A stretch of DNA of 64,000 nt. Source: Centrapalus pauciflorus. Taxonomy: Eukaryota > Streptophyta > Magnoliopsida > Asterales > Asteraceae. Position 1 is the stretch's first letter; each line of letters opens with the position of its first letter. The stretch lies in contig JAANYP010000250.1 of assembly GCA_020465985.1 (NCBI GenBank), forward strand, positions 221,168-285,167, written 5' to 3'. A program made the translations under genes and the position numbers. The notes below the pieces were generated by a model. It made no database searches, had not been told where the DNA came from, and saw only the letters and a program-made list of their open reading frames with translations. Of the stretch, positions 36,617 through 49,492 are shown piece after piece.

Positions 36617-37604
36617 CTACAATTCAAAATGCAAAGACTAAGGATTAATAGGGTTTCCTACATGAATGATGCATAATAATTAAACACCCTTTTTCATCAT
36701 TAAATACTCTAATCCTAAGTCTCACCAACAATGTGAGCCCAAACTAAACCTATCAAATGCATGAACTTTAATAATTGAATATTTTATTAATTTAAGAATA
36801 ACCCTTTAGACAAAATTTTAAAAATATTAACAATAAAGCATATATGGAAAAAGCCATAATTTTTACAAAAAGTTTTGCAAAAATAAATTTTATATTAATT
36901 AAATGAGTATATATAAAATTATTATTAACCCTTTTTTCAATAAAATTAATGTAACCCCCAAAACTTTCATCCCATGCATGCATGATAAAACTATAAAAAA
37001 CTAACGTAAAATGAAGCTAAGGGCGTTAGGAAGAGTATACCTTGCTAATTCTTGAGAAAAACTAGCGTCGGATTGAAGATTTGACGTAGAAAAGACGATT
37101 TTTTAGAGGTTTTTAGGCTTAAAAATCGACAATCGCCGTTTCTGCAACTGTTTTTAGGGTTTAAGACATTTTGGGCGCTCTGTATTTATAATTTTTTAAG
37201 CGCGTTGGGGCGTAGGGCCAGCGCAGGCCTGGGCCCCCCTGTGCCCAGGCCTCTGGATTCATGATCTGGGGCGCGCACTTGTCTTTAAACTCAATTCTTC
37301 AATTTTAATAATTTTTACGGGTACTCTCCCCAACTTACGCTCGTAATATCGGGTCAAAATAATTCGACTGCGTGCTTATATTCTATTTCTGATGTGGGAT
37401 CCTAATATTTAACTTCAAACCTAAATTTTAAACACAATTGAGTTCAGAAGGATGAAGCCTCCCCAACTTAATTGGGTACACACAATTAACACAGATAAGC
37501 ACATAAACACACTAAACAAAATCAAATAATCAAATTACTAAGGGTTGCCTCCCAGAAAGCGCTAAGTTTTACGTCTTCAACAAGACGTACTACTCCTAAA
37601 CCAA
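36617..37604 (-). other. Athila spacer between pol and accessory gene
   Basis: Non-coding. It contains the GGGTTGCCTCCCAGAAAGCG block (37544-37563), which I associate with Athila elements downstream of integrase. Two internal polypurine-like tracts (minus strand AAGTTGGGGAG near 37330 and 37457) and a GC-rich stretch like that in the LTRs (GCGCAGGCCTGGGCCCCCC, about 37218) are also present. Confidence 0.5.
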
Positions 37605-38780
37605 TTAGTTAACTTTTGGATCTTGTAGTCTGATTAATTCCGAGACTAACATATTATTGGTGGCCCATTGAACATATAATTTTAATCTATGTCCATTGAC
37701 TTTAAATGGTTCACCACCTTTTGGGTCTTGTACTTCTACCGCACCATGTGGGTAGGTATTAGTTACAATGTATGGACCTGTCCATTTACTCTTTAATTTA
37801 TCTGGGAATAATCTAAGTCTTGCATTAAATAACCAGATTTTATTTCCTTTAGTAAATTTTTTATTTTTAAGCATCCTGTCGTGGAACACTTTTGTAATCT
37901 CTTTGTAAATTCTTGTATCTTTGTAGGCTTCTCTACGAATTTCTTCCAGTTCATTAAATTGAAATTTCCTATCAACACCGGCATCATGTAAATTAAAATT
38001 AGTGTTTTTGATTGCCTATAGAGATCAGTGTTCTAATTCTACTGGAAGATGGCAAAGCTTACTATAAACAAGTCTATATGGGGACATACTGATTGGTGTT
38101 TTAAATGCGGTTCTGTATGCCCATAGAGCGTCCTCTAGTTTTTGTGACCAATATTTACGATCAGGTCTTACAGTTTTTTCAAGGATTCTCTTGATCTCTC
38201 TAATAGAGATATCGACTTGTCCGCTAGTTTGCGGATGATAAGGGATTGCTAATCTATGGTTAACTCCATATTGTTTAAGGAGTTTAGCAAAATGTTAATT
38301 TTTAAAATGTGATCCTCTATCGCTGATTATAGCCCTTGGGATACCGTGTCGTGCAAAGATATTTCTTTTAACAAATTTACACACAACCCGGTTATCATTA
38401 GTTCGTGTAGCTTCTGCTTCCACCCATTTGGAAAAATATCTACTGCAACTAATATATATTCATACTCAAATGATTTATGGAAGGGTCCCATAAAATCAAT
38501 ACCCCATACATCAAATCTTTCAACGATTAATATTGGGGTCATGGGCATTTCATCCCTTTTTGCGATGCCGCCGGTTTGCTGGCATCTTGCACATCCTTTA
38601 ACAAATATATAAACATCCTTAAATATTGTGGGCTAGAAAAACCCACACTGCAATATCCGGTGACCAGTTTCCTTTGCACTGAAATGGCCACCGCATGCAT
38701 ATGCATGGCAGTGTTTAAGAATATCCTTGTGTTCCGAATTAGGGACACAACGTCTTATGATTTGATCTGCTCCTATTTTA
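37605..38780 (-). pseudogene. Athila integrase
   Basis: Zinc-binding region (38780-38570, ending CARCQ-like then KPAASQKGMKCP); core domain with GIDFMGPF (first Asp, about 38500), an ISDRG-type second Asp block near 38330, and SGQV-type sequence near 38220. The C-terminus is GNKIWLFNARLRLFPDKLKSK, then WTGPYIVTNTYPHGAVEV, then VNGHRLKLY (37860-37650). Several stops and frame changes occur, so it cannot produce active integrase. Confidence 0.78.
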
Positions 38781-38899
38781 AATAGATCAGGCTCATCCCA
38801 AATGTATTGCCTTGCTTGAGCATAGAAGTATTTTCTCTGTTGTGAGTTCCAGTTCTCTGGAAATCTTCCTGATACGAAATAATTAACTAGATTCGCAAA

Positions 38900-40170
38900 T
38901 CAGGGAATTTTAGATATAGATAATAGTTGTTCATCAGGGAAGGAGTCCCTGATTTGATCAGTTGAGTTTGTTGGGATTAAGTGAAGCCTTGATAAATGAT
39001 CAGCAACAACATTTTCTGTGCCTTTTTTATCCTTAATTTCTAAGTCAAATTCTTGCAATAGAAGGATCCACCGAATTAATCGAGGCACTGTGTCTCACAG
39101 CACTGTGGTTTGAGTACATAATTACTTTTGCCCACCAAATATATGATCTGAATTAATCTAGGGCAAACACTACGACTAATAATTCTTTTTCTGTAGTGGT
39201 ATAATTAATTTGTGCCTCATTAAAGGTCTTACTTGCATAATAAATCACCACTGGTTTTTTCTCAAATCTCTGACCTAGTACAGCACCAACTGCATAATCA
39301 CTAGCATCACACATGATCTCGAAAGGGTGAGACCAATTTGGAGATTGTACAATTGGCGCTTCAGTTAATTTTGATTTAATCTTCTCAAATGCTTTCATAC
39401 AGTCGTCATCAAAATTAAACTCAACATCTTTTGATAGAAGATTGCATAACGACCTTGAGATTTCACTGAAGTCCTTAATGAATCGCCGATAAAGACCAGC
39501 GTGGCCTAAGAATGATCTTATTCCTTTAACGTTGGTGGGGGGTGGAAGTGAAGAAATTAATTGAAATTTTGCTCTGTGTACCTCCATGCCTCTTTCAGAC
39601 ACAATATGACGTAAGACTACCCCTTCTTTTACCATAAAGTGGCTTTTCTCCCAACTTAGCACTAAGTTGTTTTCAGTGCATCTCTTTAGGACTTTCTCTA
39701 AATGTCCTAGACAATCTTCAAATGTTTTGTCAAATATGGAAAAATCGTCCATAAATATCTCAAGAGAATCACCCACCATATCTGAAAAGATAGCCATCAT
39801 ACATCGTTGGAATGTGGCGGGTGCATTACATAGTCCGAACGGCATCCTTCTGTAGGCAAAGGTGCCATATGGACAAGTGAATGTGGGTTTCTCTTGATCC
39901 TCAGGATGGATTAGAATTTGATTGTAACCAGAAATTCCATCAAGGAAACAGTAAAACTTTTGTCCTGCTAATTATTCCACCATTTGATCTATAAATGGCA
40001 GCGGAAAATGATCTTTAGAAGTAGCAGCATTGAGTTTTCTGTAATCAATACAAACTCTCCACCCAGTTACAGGGTGAGTAGTTATCTTTTATCCTTCTTC
40101 AGTGTTAATTACTGTAATTCCCGATTTCTTGTGTACAGTTTAGGTTGGACTTAACCACTTGCTATCAGAT
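38900..40170 (-). pseudogene. Athila reverse transcriptase and RNase H
   Basis: Minus-strand order: VCIDYRKLNAAT (about 40055); CFLDGISGYNQI; GTFAYRRMPFGLCNAPATFQ (39870-39810); the polymerase signature IFMDDFSIF (39757-39731, FMDD in place of the usual Y/F-x-DD); a tether (SFLGHAGLYRRFIKDFS, 39510); RNase H (EIMCDASDYAVGAVLGQ, 39320); then EFDLEIKDKKGTENVVADHLSRL (39055). A 230-codon stretch (39845-39153) is still open. Stops occur near 39970 and 39150 and elsewhere. Confidence 0.82.
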
Positions 40171-40504
40171 ATGGGATATATAATTCCAACATCTAACCAT
40201 TTTAATACTTCCTTTTTAACTACTTCTCTTAAATTAGGATTCAATCTCCTTTGTGCATACCGTGCTGGTTTAGCTTCTAGATCAGTAATGATTTGGTGCA
40301 TACACAAAGTGGGACTGATTCCTTTTAAATCAGCTATAGTCCATCATACTGCTTCTTTATATTTGACTAATACTTGCAGTAGAGATTTTTCTTGCGCTTC
40401 AGTCAAATCTGAAAAAATTATGACAGGCAAAGTGTCATTCTGACCTAAAAAAGCGTATTTTAAATGAGCTGGCAGTTCCTTCAATTCTAAAACACGTGGT
40501 TGTT

Positions 40505-41450
40505 CTATTGAAGGTTTGGCTGACTGAGTAAATCAGTAGGTAATTTTTCAGTCCTATGGGTCCACGGTGGTTGTTTCAATTCTAATGTGGATTCCATGAC
40601 TACTTCTAAATTATCACACTCAGTAGGATTCAATTTGGCTAATTCATTCTCAGCAAAGAATAACTCAGTAGTATCTTTGGTGTTGATTAACGAACTATGC
40701 TGCTGCGCCAGTTCGTCCACCATGTCTATAAGATAACACTCTGAATCGATTGCAGAGACATTTGAAGCATTAAACACATTCAATCTGAATTTCCGATTAC
40801 CAAAGGCAATATTCACTGCTCTTGTTCTACAATTAATTTGTGCATTAATTGTGGCTAAGAAAGGTCTGCCTAAGATAATAGCCGGTTGATTATCTCCTAT
40901 TGAACTTTTGGTGTCCAATACTAGGAAGTCAACTGGATAATAAAAGTCTTCAACTTTTACTATGACATCTGATAAAATACCTCTTGGGCACGTTTGACCG
41001 ATCTACCAGCTGTAAGATAATATCAGTTGTCTGTAACTGGCCTAGATCATGTTTGTCAAACAAGTTTCCAGGTAAGATATTAACACTAGCTCCAAGATCA
41101 GGCAGTGCCTTTTTAATGTGCACATTACCTATAGTCACTGGAATCAATGGCGATCCAGGATCTTTCAGCTTAGGAGGTAGAGAACTAGATACTACTGCAC
41201 TTAACTATTCAGTTAAATTGATCTGCTTAGGGAGCGAGGCCTTATACTTCCTCTTTTGTGTGCAGAGATCTTTTAAGAATTTGGCATAAGAAGGAACCTG
41301 CTGAATGACCTTGATTAAAGGAATATTGATCTTAACTTGATTGAACAAGTCCCACAGATCCTCTAGTTGTATCTCCTTCTTTGGATCGTCTTTCTCCTCA
41401 TACATGACTTCAGTGTCGGTATCTTCTTCTGCCTCTTGCTCTTTAGGCAT
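40505..41450 (-). pseudogene. Athila protease region
   Basis: The retropepsin-like site reads LPDLGASVNILPGNLFD (41100-41050), with DLGAS in place of the usual DTG/DSG, as is normal for Athila-type elements. Downstream IILGRPFLATINAQI (about 40870) is the conserved flap/ILGRPFL segment that follows it. Upstream, 41450-41205 is an acidic linker from gag. Frames are interrupted near 40930 and 41180. Confidence 0.75.
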
Positions 41451-41468
41451 CTCAATCTTATTATCTAC

Positions 41469-42815
41469 CTATTTACCACTTCTCAATGTGGTTATCTTAA
41501 ATAGCTCATTTACATCATTTATCTCATGTTTCTTATCTTTATTATGATGAGCATATGAAGGATTGGGAATAGTATTTCTAGGAAGCTTTCCCTCTTCACG
41601 TCTAGTAAGTGACTCAGCTGTCTGACCCATCTGGTGACTTAACATCTCCATGATCTTAGTACTGATAGCTGACTGCTGCTTCATAAATTCTGTGAATTCT
41701 GAGAATTGCGACGAAGTCATATTTGTTTCTACTTGGAATTGTGTTTGATCACATTGATTTGACTTATAATATCGCTCATCCTTAGCTGCAGAAGTACAAC
41801 CATATTGATATTCTCTTTTTGGTGGTTCATATCTAGGTTTGGATTGATGATCGATAGGCTGATCATTCTTCCATCGAAAGTTAGGATGGTTTCTCCACCC
41901 CGGATTGTAGGTTTCCGAGAATGGATTAACCCTCTCTCTATGAGCTCTAAAACCGTAAACTTCATTAGCGAATTCCTCAGTGGATTGCACTTAAGGACAT
42001 GCTTCAGAATGATGTGATGGATCACCGCATGTAACACAGTTAATTGATGCATTAGGTTTTGAAAGACCCTTCATCAATTGATCCATTTTCTTTCCTAATT
42101 CTGAAATTTCACTTTTAACCTCACGTTTCCAGGAATTATTTATGCCCATAACTTGAACTCCTATGCTGTTTTCAGAACCAGCTTGAACCTTAGGACCTTT
42201 ATCGAGTTGACTAAGCAACTCCCAAGCCTCGTCGTCTTCTTTCGCTAAAAATGTGCCTCCCGTGGCAGCAATAATCATATTACGACTCTCTTGACTCACA
42301 CCATCAAAAAATGTTTTGATAAGCATCGATTTGGGTATTTCGTTGTGTGGACAAGCTCTCAATAACTCATTCATACGATCAAAAGCTTCGTAGAATTGTT
42401 CACCGGGCTTTTGTTTACATCTTGCAATTCTCTTTCTTTTCTCAGTTGTTTTACTAATTGGATAATATTCATTAAGAAATTCTTTCTTCATTTGATCCCA
42501 TGTCGTAATGCTATTGGTTGGTAATGATACGAACCCATTTTACGCTTTCTCCTTCAACGAGAAAGGAAATAATCGGAGTTTTAAACCATCGGTGGTTATA
42601 CCTCGAACATGGTTAGCTTTACATATAGCTGTGAACTCAGCTAGATGTTCGTAGGGTTCCTCACTTGGCATCCCTCGGAAGATCGGAAGAATTTGAAATA
42701 ATTGAGGACGAACTTCGGGTTCGTTCTCGTTTTCAGGACAACGAATCGGAGACGGGTCAGGCACATCACCTGGGCGGTAATGCGACTCAACCATACGTAT
42801 CGCTTGCTCACCCAT
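41469..42815 (-). pseudogene. Athila gag
   Basis: Three frames in series: MGEQAIRMVESHYRPGD then LPIFRGMPSEEPYEHL (42815-42540); the capsid core KKEFLNEYYPISKTTEKR, GEQFYEAFDRMNELLRACPH and IAATGGTF (42491-41991); a CCHC-like knuckle CVTCGDPSHHSEACP (about 42035); and the NPFSETYNPGWRNHPNFRW block (41940-41880). The last two blocks are hallmarks of Athila gag. Stops at 42538 and 41990 break it. Confidence 0.8.
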
Positions 42816-43261
42816 CCTAGCAGCTATACACTCAAGTTCTTCTTAATCACGATTTTGCAGCGAAATCGGAGGACCTTCTAAAGTAGGAATTTCTAAATTG
42901 GGAATCTCTTCCTCTTGTTCGTTTGAATTCTCCGTGATTAATTGTTGTTTTTGAATCCTGACAGTCTTTCGGTTAGATTTTGCTACTTTTTCGATTTAGG
43001 GTTTGAATTGTAGCGGCAATCCTCTAGCCGATCGACGGGTGTGCATAAACTAATAAAATAAATTACCTAATTAAACTAATTATATTTTTGGTGGTAAAGT
43101 AGAGGACTACAATTACCTTTTTGAATTTTTTTTTTAAATTTTTTATGTGATTTTTAATAATAGGAAATTAAAGACTAAAAACAACCAAAATAAGGTACTT
43201 AAACTTAAAACTTAAAACTAAGGCCAAAAACTAAAATCTAGCACTAACTAGCGTTACCACT

Positions 43262-43278
43262 CCCTGGCAACGGCGCCA
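43262..43278 (-). other. Athila primer-binding site
   Basis: Minus strand TGGCGCCGTTGCCAGGG, five bases after the 5' LTR end. It corresponds to the tRNA-Asp-type site typical of Athila (TGGCGCCGTTGCCGGGG) with one change. Confidence 0.75.
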
Positions 43279-43283
43279 AAATC

Positions 43284-44381
43284 TGACGAGCCGTCGTTTT
43301 GACCCGCAGAAATAATCCTTATAACTACTATTTAGCTCAGAGAAGTAAGGGTCGAATCCGTAGGGAGTGCGTTTGTAATTAGGGTTAGACGGTTAACTTG
43401 TGAGTTTTATTGAAAACACTTTAAATTGTGAATTGGTTGATTTGAATGATTTGTTTAGATCAATGACTTACAACTACTTTGTGACTAAATTAATGGCAAA
43501 TAACTAACACAGTAAATTAACAAACAAGTGAAGGATAACCATTCACGGAATCACCACGGCATAAGTATTACTCATTCGAATTTCATGCAACAATCACATA
43601 GCGCATGCAATATTCATGAACTATTTAACCAATAACTCTCGGCATAGCGCATGCAATATTCATTACTTGTCTTAATCCCTAAGCTAATGGACTCGACACA
43701 AATAATACTACTACTATGAACTATCTTGCTTTTACCAATCAAAACATACAATCATAATCATAACCGAATGCTTATCATTTGAATACAATAGAATATTTCA
43801 ATCAATACGAATACATCAAAACATATATAAATTCAAGTAAAGTAAACTTAGCCGTAGATCCTCTGCAAACGGCTAAAGTGATTAGCCGCTCATCGTTTGC
43901 TCTTTAATGGTGTAGATTTGAGACATAGTGTAGCTTGCGAATCACCGTCTTCGTACTTGTATTGTGAATCCACTCCGGCAGGGCTTCACCAACTCTTTTG
44001 ACACGTTCGGGCCTTCTCTCAATGGCTGCCATCGACCTCTATTTATAGAGGAGTCGAGTTTAGGGTTTCTAAGGCTGGAAAACGCGTTTTTGCACCGACC
44101 CAGCGCAGGCCTGCGACCCCCTGCGCCAGGGGTACGACCAGGGGTACGCTGGGCTATGCTAGAAGTGCTCTGGATCGCTCAATCTTTCTGTTTTGCAGTG
44201 CAAGGTGGCGCAGGCTTGTGCCCCCTTCGGCTCGGTTCGTGCTGAATTTTCTCGAGCTGCTTCCTTTTGACCTCTTGACCCTGAAACATAGATTTGGAGT
44301 AATAATATGGAAGTTACGAAGTATCGGTGCTTAAAATGAACATAAAATGAATCTAAAACATATAAAATTATAGCCTTATCA
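43284..44381 (-). repeat. Athila 5' LTR
   Basis: 1,098 bp, with a TATA motif on the minus strand (44047-44040). It is closely similar to the other LTR but has local differences around 43590-43620. Several CpG sites are changed to TpG or CpA in one copy (for example GCAGGCTTGTGCCCC for GCAGGCCTGCGCCCC), as expected for methylated repeats. Confidence 0.9.
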
Positions 44382-44386
44382 GATTG

Positions 44387-45855
44387 TCAAAGGTGTCCAT
44401 AACCGTTGGACAGGATTGACAAAAACTGTCGAAGCTGTTCATATCTGTTGAACAGTTTTGACCCAAGTTAAGTATTCTGTTCTTTGTGAACAGGTTTTAC
44501 ACTTTATGGAATTTGTTTCCATGTTCTCATGCAAAGTCTTGAACGTGAAGATCAGTTTACTAATATAGACAAAGTGAAAAATCAGAAGCTGTCAGTACTC
44601 CTAAAGCAGGGATGACAAAAAAACCGAACCTGACGGGGAAAACCAAAAACTGATCTGACAGGGACGGGTTTCCCCGAAACCGATTAAGTTAAACGGGGGA
44701 TGGGGCGGGTATGGTATTGATAATACCCGCCTTGTATACCCGATTACATAACCCGTTTAAATCCCCGATTACTTTTAATAGCAACATGCTATTTATATTG
44801 TATATATATTATATATAAAAGATGAATATTTGTATCTATTTTATATATTATACGTAAAAATTATCATGTATAATTTAAAAAACTTATTTATTTACATATA
44901 ATTTATTGAAATAATGTTTTTTTTCGTTATCATTTGATAGAGATACAAATTTAATTTAATATTAGCATCGTAATTTTAACATACATAAACATTTTAAACT
45001 TAATTTATGAACCATGTGATTAAATTTCTTATCATTGATTTATAAATTGGGTTACCCGATTCCCCGCGGGTTTCCCCGCGTACCCGATGGGGATCCCCGT
45101 TTAATACCCGCGATTTTTTTAAACGGGTACGGTATTTCCATTCCCCGCCCCGTTGCCATCGCTCTGAAGCATGAAGACAAAAAGGACATCTGAAATGGGT
45201 GACAGACCATTTCTTATATCAAATAGCTATACATGAAAAGGAAAGGATTAAAGTTGACATTCCTCTTTAAGGTAAAGTTGTGGACAACAGAGACAAAAAG
45301 GAAAAAACAAAGATTCTGCTACATACGGACAAATTCTGTTTTGTCAGACGTGCAGAAAAGCAGTCTTGTCTTTTTGTAAAGACATTCCACTATCTCTACA
45401 ATCAATGAAAAAGTTTCACTGAGTGAGTATAAAAGGAAGCTTCTAAGGAATTAGAGAACCTCAAGAGAGACATCCACAAGCTCAGAACGTGCAAAAAGGA
45501 ATTGTGTTTTTCAGGCATGCAAGTTCTGCCTTCAACTGAGAATAGAATAGTAAGAGTGTGTCTAAGCTATTCTACTTCAAAGTTGTCTGTCTGTGTCTTG
45601 TAAATCAGTGAGTGCATCTTAGTAGTGAATTCATTGTAACTATTCTGAGTGAGTCTTAGATTAGTTGTTAGTCTGTTGTTTCTATCATCTCTATTTGGAT
45701 CATTCTACAATCCAAATCTATTTGTAATTAACACTTGTTAATATATATATACATACAAACTTTGTGAAAAAGTGTGTTTAAGAAGAATTAGTTGTATACA
45801 CCCCCTTTCTACAGCTTATAGTAACATACTTGGGAAACCTGTTAGGACCTACTAC
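44387..45855 (+). repeat. Copia LTR (main part), with nested MITE
   Basis: Continues the LTR broken at 28817 and runs up to the primer-binding site at 45856. It has a TATA box (TATAAAAG, 45428-45435) and the TTGTATACACCCCC stretch (45792-45805) common near Copia LTR ends. The hAT-like element at 44609-45163 lies inside. No second LTR is present: the element is truncated at about 47102. Confidence 0.6.
44609..45163. mobile_element. hAT-like MITE
   Basis: The ends GGGATGACAA and TTGCCATCGCT are imperfect inverted copies. Subterminal CCCCG/CGGGG-rich segments (ACGGGTTTCCCCG; TTCCCCGCGGGTTTCCCCG) occur on both sides of an AT-rich core. The candidate 8-bp target duplication is CTAAAGCA/CTGAAGCA (44601-44608 and 45164-45171, one mismatch), as for the hAT superfamily. 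No transposase. Confidence 0.65.
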
Positions 45856-45867
45856 TGGTATCAGAGC
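45856..45867 (+). other. Copia primer-binding site
   Basis: TGGTATCAGAGC, complementary to initiator tRNA-Met, directly after the LTR. Confidence 0.75.
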
Positions 45868-45919
45868 AGTTTAAAGTGTGTGTTAACTCTAGATCGCTCT
45901 CATATTCCCATTACCCACC

Positions 45920-47102
45920 ATGGACAACAATGCTACAAACTCTTCTTCTTATTATGACAATGGATCTATGAGAAAACCCCCAAAGTTTAATCATGAGAAC
46001 TTCTCTGGTTGGAAGTGCATAAGGATGCTCTACTTAGAGAATCTGGATGTGCAACTACCAGAGATAGTGATGGAAGGTCCATATGTGCCTAAATCTTTCA
46101 CTACTATCAATCCTGCTGCTGAAGGTGTTGTTCCTGAGGTCAAAACCATTGAGAAAGCAAAAGCTCAGTGGACTGATGAAGATAAAAGACTGTTGACCCT
46201 TGATGCAAAAGCCCGGAACAACCTTGTCATCCCTCAACCTGATGATGTGTTCAAACAGGTTGAGAAGATGAAAACTGTCAAAGAAATGTGGGATACTTTG
46301 TGTACTGTCTATGATGGCCCCACTATCACATTGGATAACAAGACTAATAATATTGTTAAATATTATGACCTATTCTTTGCAAAACCTAAGGAGAGTCTCA
46401 CTGAAGCCTACATCAGGTTCACTACTCTAATCAATGATCTCAAAGCTAATGGGATCACTAAGGACAATTTAACCCTGGTGAACAAGTTCTTGGACATTTT
46501 GCTTGAGGAATGAAACTACTTCTCTACTATCCTTAGAAACTCAGACACTATCAAAGGTATGGATCTAGTCAATCTCTATAAATCCTAGCTAAATGATGAA
46601 CAATCAAGGCAACACAAGAGAAATGCCTTGGAAATGTCCAAGAGAGGTGCAACCTTAGTGGCTAGTGTGAGACAACCTATAAATTAGGTGTGTGATGTGT
46701 TCACACAAGCTGATCAACAGGCTGATGATGAATTGGAGGTGATCTCAAAAGAAGAAGATGATTGTGAAGATTTTGCTGAACTTGATGATGAGCAAATGAT
46801 TGCTATGCTTGTTAGAAAGTTCAACAAGAAAAGATTTGGAAATAAAGTGTCACAGAGAAAATCAGGTGCTATAAAAAAGAAAGCAGTTGATAAAACCAAA
46901 GCTGAGTGCTTTAAATGTGGCAAACTAGTCATATGCTGCTGACTGTGTGTCTAAAGTTGTTGGCTCATCTTCCAAACCTTACAAGACAAACAATGGAGAT
47001 GGTTACAGGGTTAAGTACCTTATGGCCATGGCTAAGTTGAAAAAGTTTAAAGACTCTGTGGCTTCTAACAAACAGAAGGGACTAATGGCTAAAACTTATG
47101 AT
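45920..47102 (+). pseudogene. Copia gag, broken and truncated
   Basis: Starts at ATG 45920 (MDNNATNSSSYYDNG). The Copia gag fold is seen as FNHENFSGWK, LDAKARNNL, VKEMWDTLCTVYDG and LTEAYIRFTTLINDLKANG. A TGA at 46511-46513 replaces a tryptophan position, TAG codons follow near 46586 and 46685, and the frame continues to a CCHC knuckle start (ECFKCGK, 46907-46927). A frame change then breaks the knuckle. Sequence like KQKGLMAKTYDW reaches about 47102, where plant mobile domain sequence begins abruptly. The nucleocapsid end and all of pol are absent. Confidence 0.75.
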
Positions 47103-48756
47103 TGGGGGTGGTGACGAAGGTCCTAGACAAAGGGCCCGTGTTTATATAATGTACATACTAGGAGGTATGTTGCTTCCGGATTCTGGAAATCGGGTACCTT
47201 TACATTTACTTGTAAATTTATTTTTTTTGGATTGTCGCAATCGACTGAGTTGGGATAGTGCTGTGCTGGCACGATTATATCGAAGTTTATGCCAACCCGA
47301 CACACGGTATGGGTACGGTCCCCTTTTATTGTTACAACTTTGGGCTTGGGAGAGAATTCCTGCTATCCGCCCTGCAATGACACAACCGCAAAACAACATT
47401 GTCTTCCCATTTGGTGCAAGGTTAGTATTTTTTTTAATTTTACTTTATTCTTACATTTAAATTTCACTTTTCTTTTATAGTATAATATTTAACAGTTTAG
47501 TTGTAATTAAATATAAATATTTTAATTTTATTTTATTAAGCAAAAGTACGTGAATTAAAAATAGATTTCATTGTATAATATATTAACTTTATTTTTTTTA
47601 AAACCAATTGTTATATATTTCGTTACAATGTTAAGTTTTCATTCAGATCATAAATATAAACAAAAAAAAAATGTATTAACACTATGAAATAATTAAATTA
47701 GAACATATACATATACAAGTTGTAGTTATCCAGATAAATGTTATTTGTGGTGTCTAGGATAGTCTGATTGGGTTTGGTTGTTGGATATTCGAATGGTATT
47801 ATACCGAGAAAGTCCTGCCTCCCCGATTGACCGGACTAGCCATTGTAACTTTTATTTAGGATAACTACAAAATGAATGTGATATATGCGATCTATGTTAT
47901 AATTGTAATACAAATTTCAAAATTGAATATTGACTAGATATTTAATGATATAGATGGAGGGGGAGTCACAGCTTCGCTGAAACCGGAGCACATTGTTTAA
48001 GATCGACTCGCTACACTCTAATGATATTATGAAACAACAAGGTATATTATTTTCAATTTAAGCTTTACATTTTTAAACTACAAAAGTTATGAACCACACT
48101 TACTTGTTACTCTCTGTTATGTGCTAGTTTAACTGGACACCATATGTTAAATCCTGCATCATCTACACGTTGATTGTAGAAGTGGTTTTCAGTCTTGGAG
48201 ATGCAACACATATTTAATATGTTGGGAGATTGTTGAACCACACTTACCGAGGAGGGTAATGAGACAATTTAATATGGTACAGACCATCCCGTTATACAAC
48301 TTATTATTTACATCTGATCAGCACAAAAAGGTGCACAAAATCAATCGGGTGGGTAAGAAAGTTGATTGGCTTAATAAGCACGGAAATTATATTCTACAGT
48401 GGCATTCGAGACATGAAAATATCGTCAATGGTATTTTATCAAATAACTCTGATGCCAGTGTTGAATATAATAGATGGTACTTTCAACGAACGGTTAATCA
48501 CATCGTTCGTCCTCAATCAAGTGGTCGTCCAGGGTTTAAAAACATTGTTGGATCTAGGGATTTAGCGGTAAGCCATTTTTCATTAATTAAATCATTTACA
48601 TTCATATAATGAAATTATTGACTTTATGTAATAATATATATTCTTTAACAGTTTGAGGGGCTGATATATTTGTATCATCCAGGAAGCAATCTAAGTCAAC
48701 AAGAACGTTATGGCATCCAACAGTATATGGATCGAGCTGGGGGTAGCCGTCGTTTA
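47103..48756 (+). pseudogene. Plant mobile domain (PMD) gene, 5' part
   Basis: At least four exons of a PMD protein (the family of MAIN/MAIL1 and of transposon-borne relatives). Exon a ends at 47420 (GGTGCAAG/GTTAGT) and encodes YILGGMLLPDSGNRVPLHL, LSWDSAVLARLYRSLC and LLLLQLWAWERIPAIRP. Exon b (47954-48041) continues in phase with RWRGSHSFAETGAH but has a TGA at 48030-48032. Exon c starts near 48128 (NWTPYVKS), shifts frame near 48165, then reads LICWEIVEPHLPRRVMRQF, NMVQTIPLY, VDWLNKHGNYILQWHSR to the donor at 48568. Exon d (48652-) encodes FEGLIYLYHPGSNLS and is cut by the Copia element at 48756. Start codon and left transposon end are not seen. Confidence 0.75.
47421..47953 (+). other. 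PMD gene intron
   Basis: 533-bp AT-rich intron, donor GTTAGT, acceptor GATATAG. The splice phase of the flanking exons agrees: two bases of an Arg codon on the left and one on the right. Confidence 0.6.
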
Positions 48757-49385
48757 TGTCAAGATCAAAATCACTAACTAAGATTAACTGGTTTGAATCA
48801 ATCAGAGTATAAAACCAATAACCTTGTATTGAATCAAAGTCCGATTAGGAAGTTTGCGGAATAACACTTAACTGTTTTTTGAAAAGCTTTCAAAACAAAT
48901 AACACATAAATATAATCAACAACCAAATCTTTTTTATTACCAAACTCAATGATTACAATCACCTCTAATCTGTTTGATTAGACGAAGAACACAGATTGTT
49001 CTTAGGTTTTACAACCTTAGAGGCTTATGAAAACTTAATCAGAAAAGCAATAACAACTGAATCAAAAACTTGTACGTGCAAAAAACTTACAATTAGTAAA
49101 ACCTATTCTATGTATATATAATGCATTCTGATTTGTTTCCTTGAGAAACTCTGATTACAATAGAATCTTTCCCTGAATTTTAGCACTTTCTGTTTATTGA
49201 GCTGTTGAGCAGCTTGAAGACTATCTGTTGAGCAGCTTGAACTTGAACACTGGCAGCTTGAACTTTTGAACTAACAGTTCGAACTTTCTCAACTAGCAGC
49301 TTGAACTTTATAATTATACAGAAAATCTACTAACAGTTTGAGAAATCTAACTAACAGCTTGACATACTTAGAATATTTCCCAACA
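48757..49385 (-). repeat. Sirevirus-like 3' LTR
   Basis: 629 bp. It contains a cluster of short direct repeats around the motif CAGCTTGAAC (49205-49350) and a TATA-like run (minus strand TTATATATACATAG, about 49121-49108). Confidence 0.9.
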
Positions 49386-49401
49386 ATCTCCCCCTAACTT
49401 A
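49386..49401 (-). other. Polypurine tract
   Basis: Minus strand AAGTTAGGGGGAGAT immediately upstream of the 3' LTR. Confidence 0.7.
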
Positions 49402-49492
49402 AATTCTTTATACAAGACTTTAAGTTTTTTTGTACAAATAAGGAAATAAAACAAAGTAAAACTGTTATCTACAAACTAAGGCATCCAAAAAC

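Noticed and set aside
47123..47399. Minus-strand frames opposite PMD exon a
   Set aside because: The plus strand shows the conserved PMD blocks and a splice donor; the minus frames are shadows.
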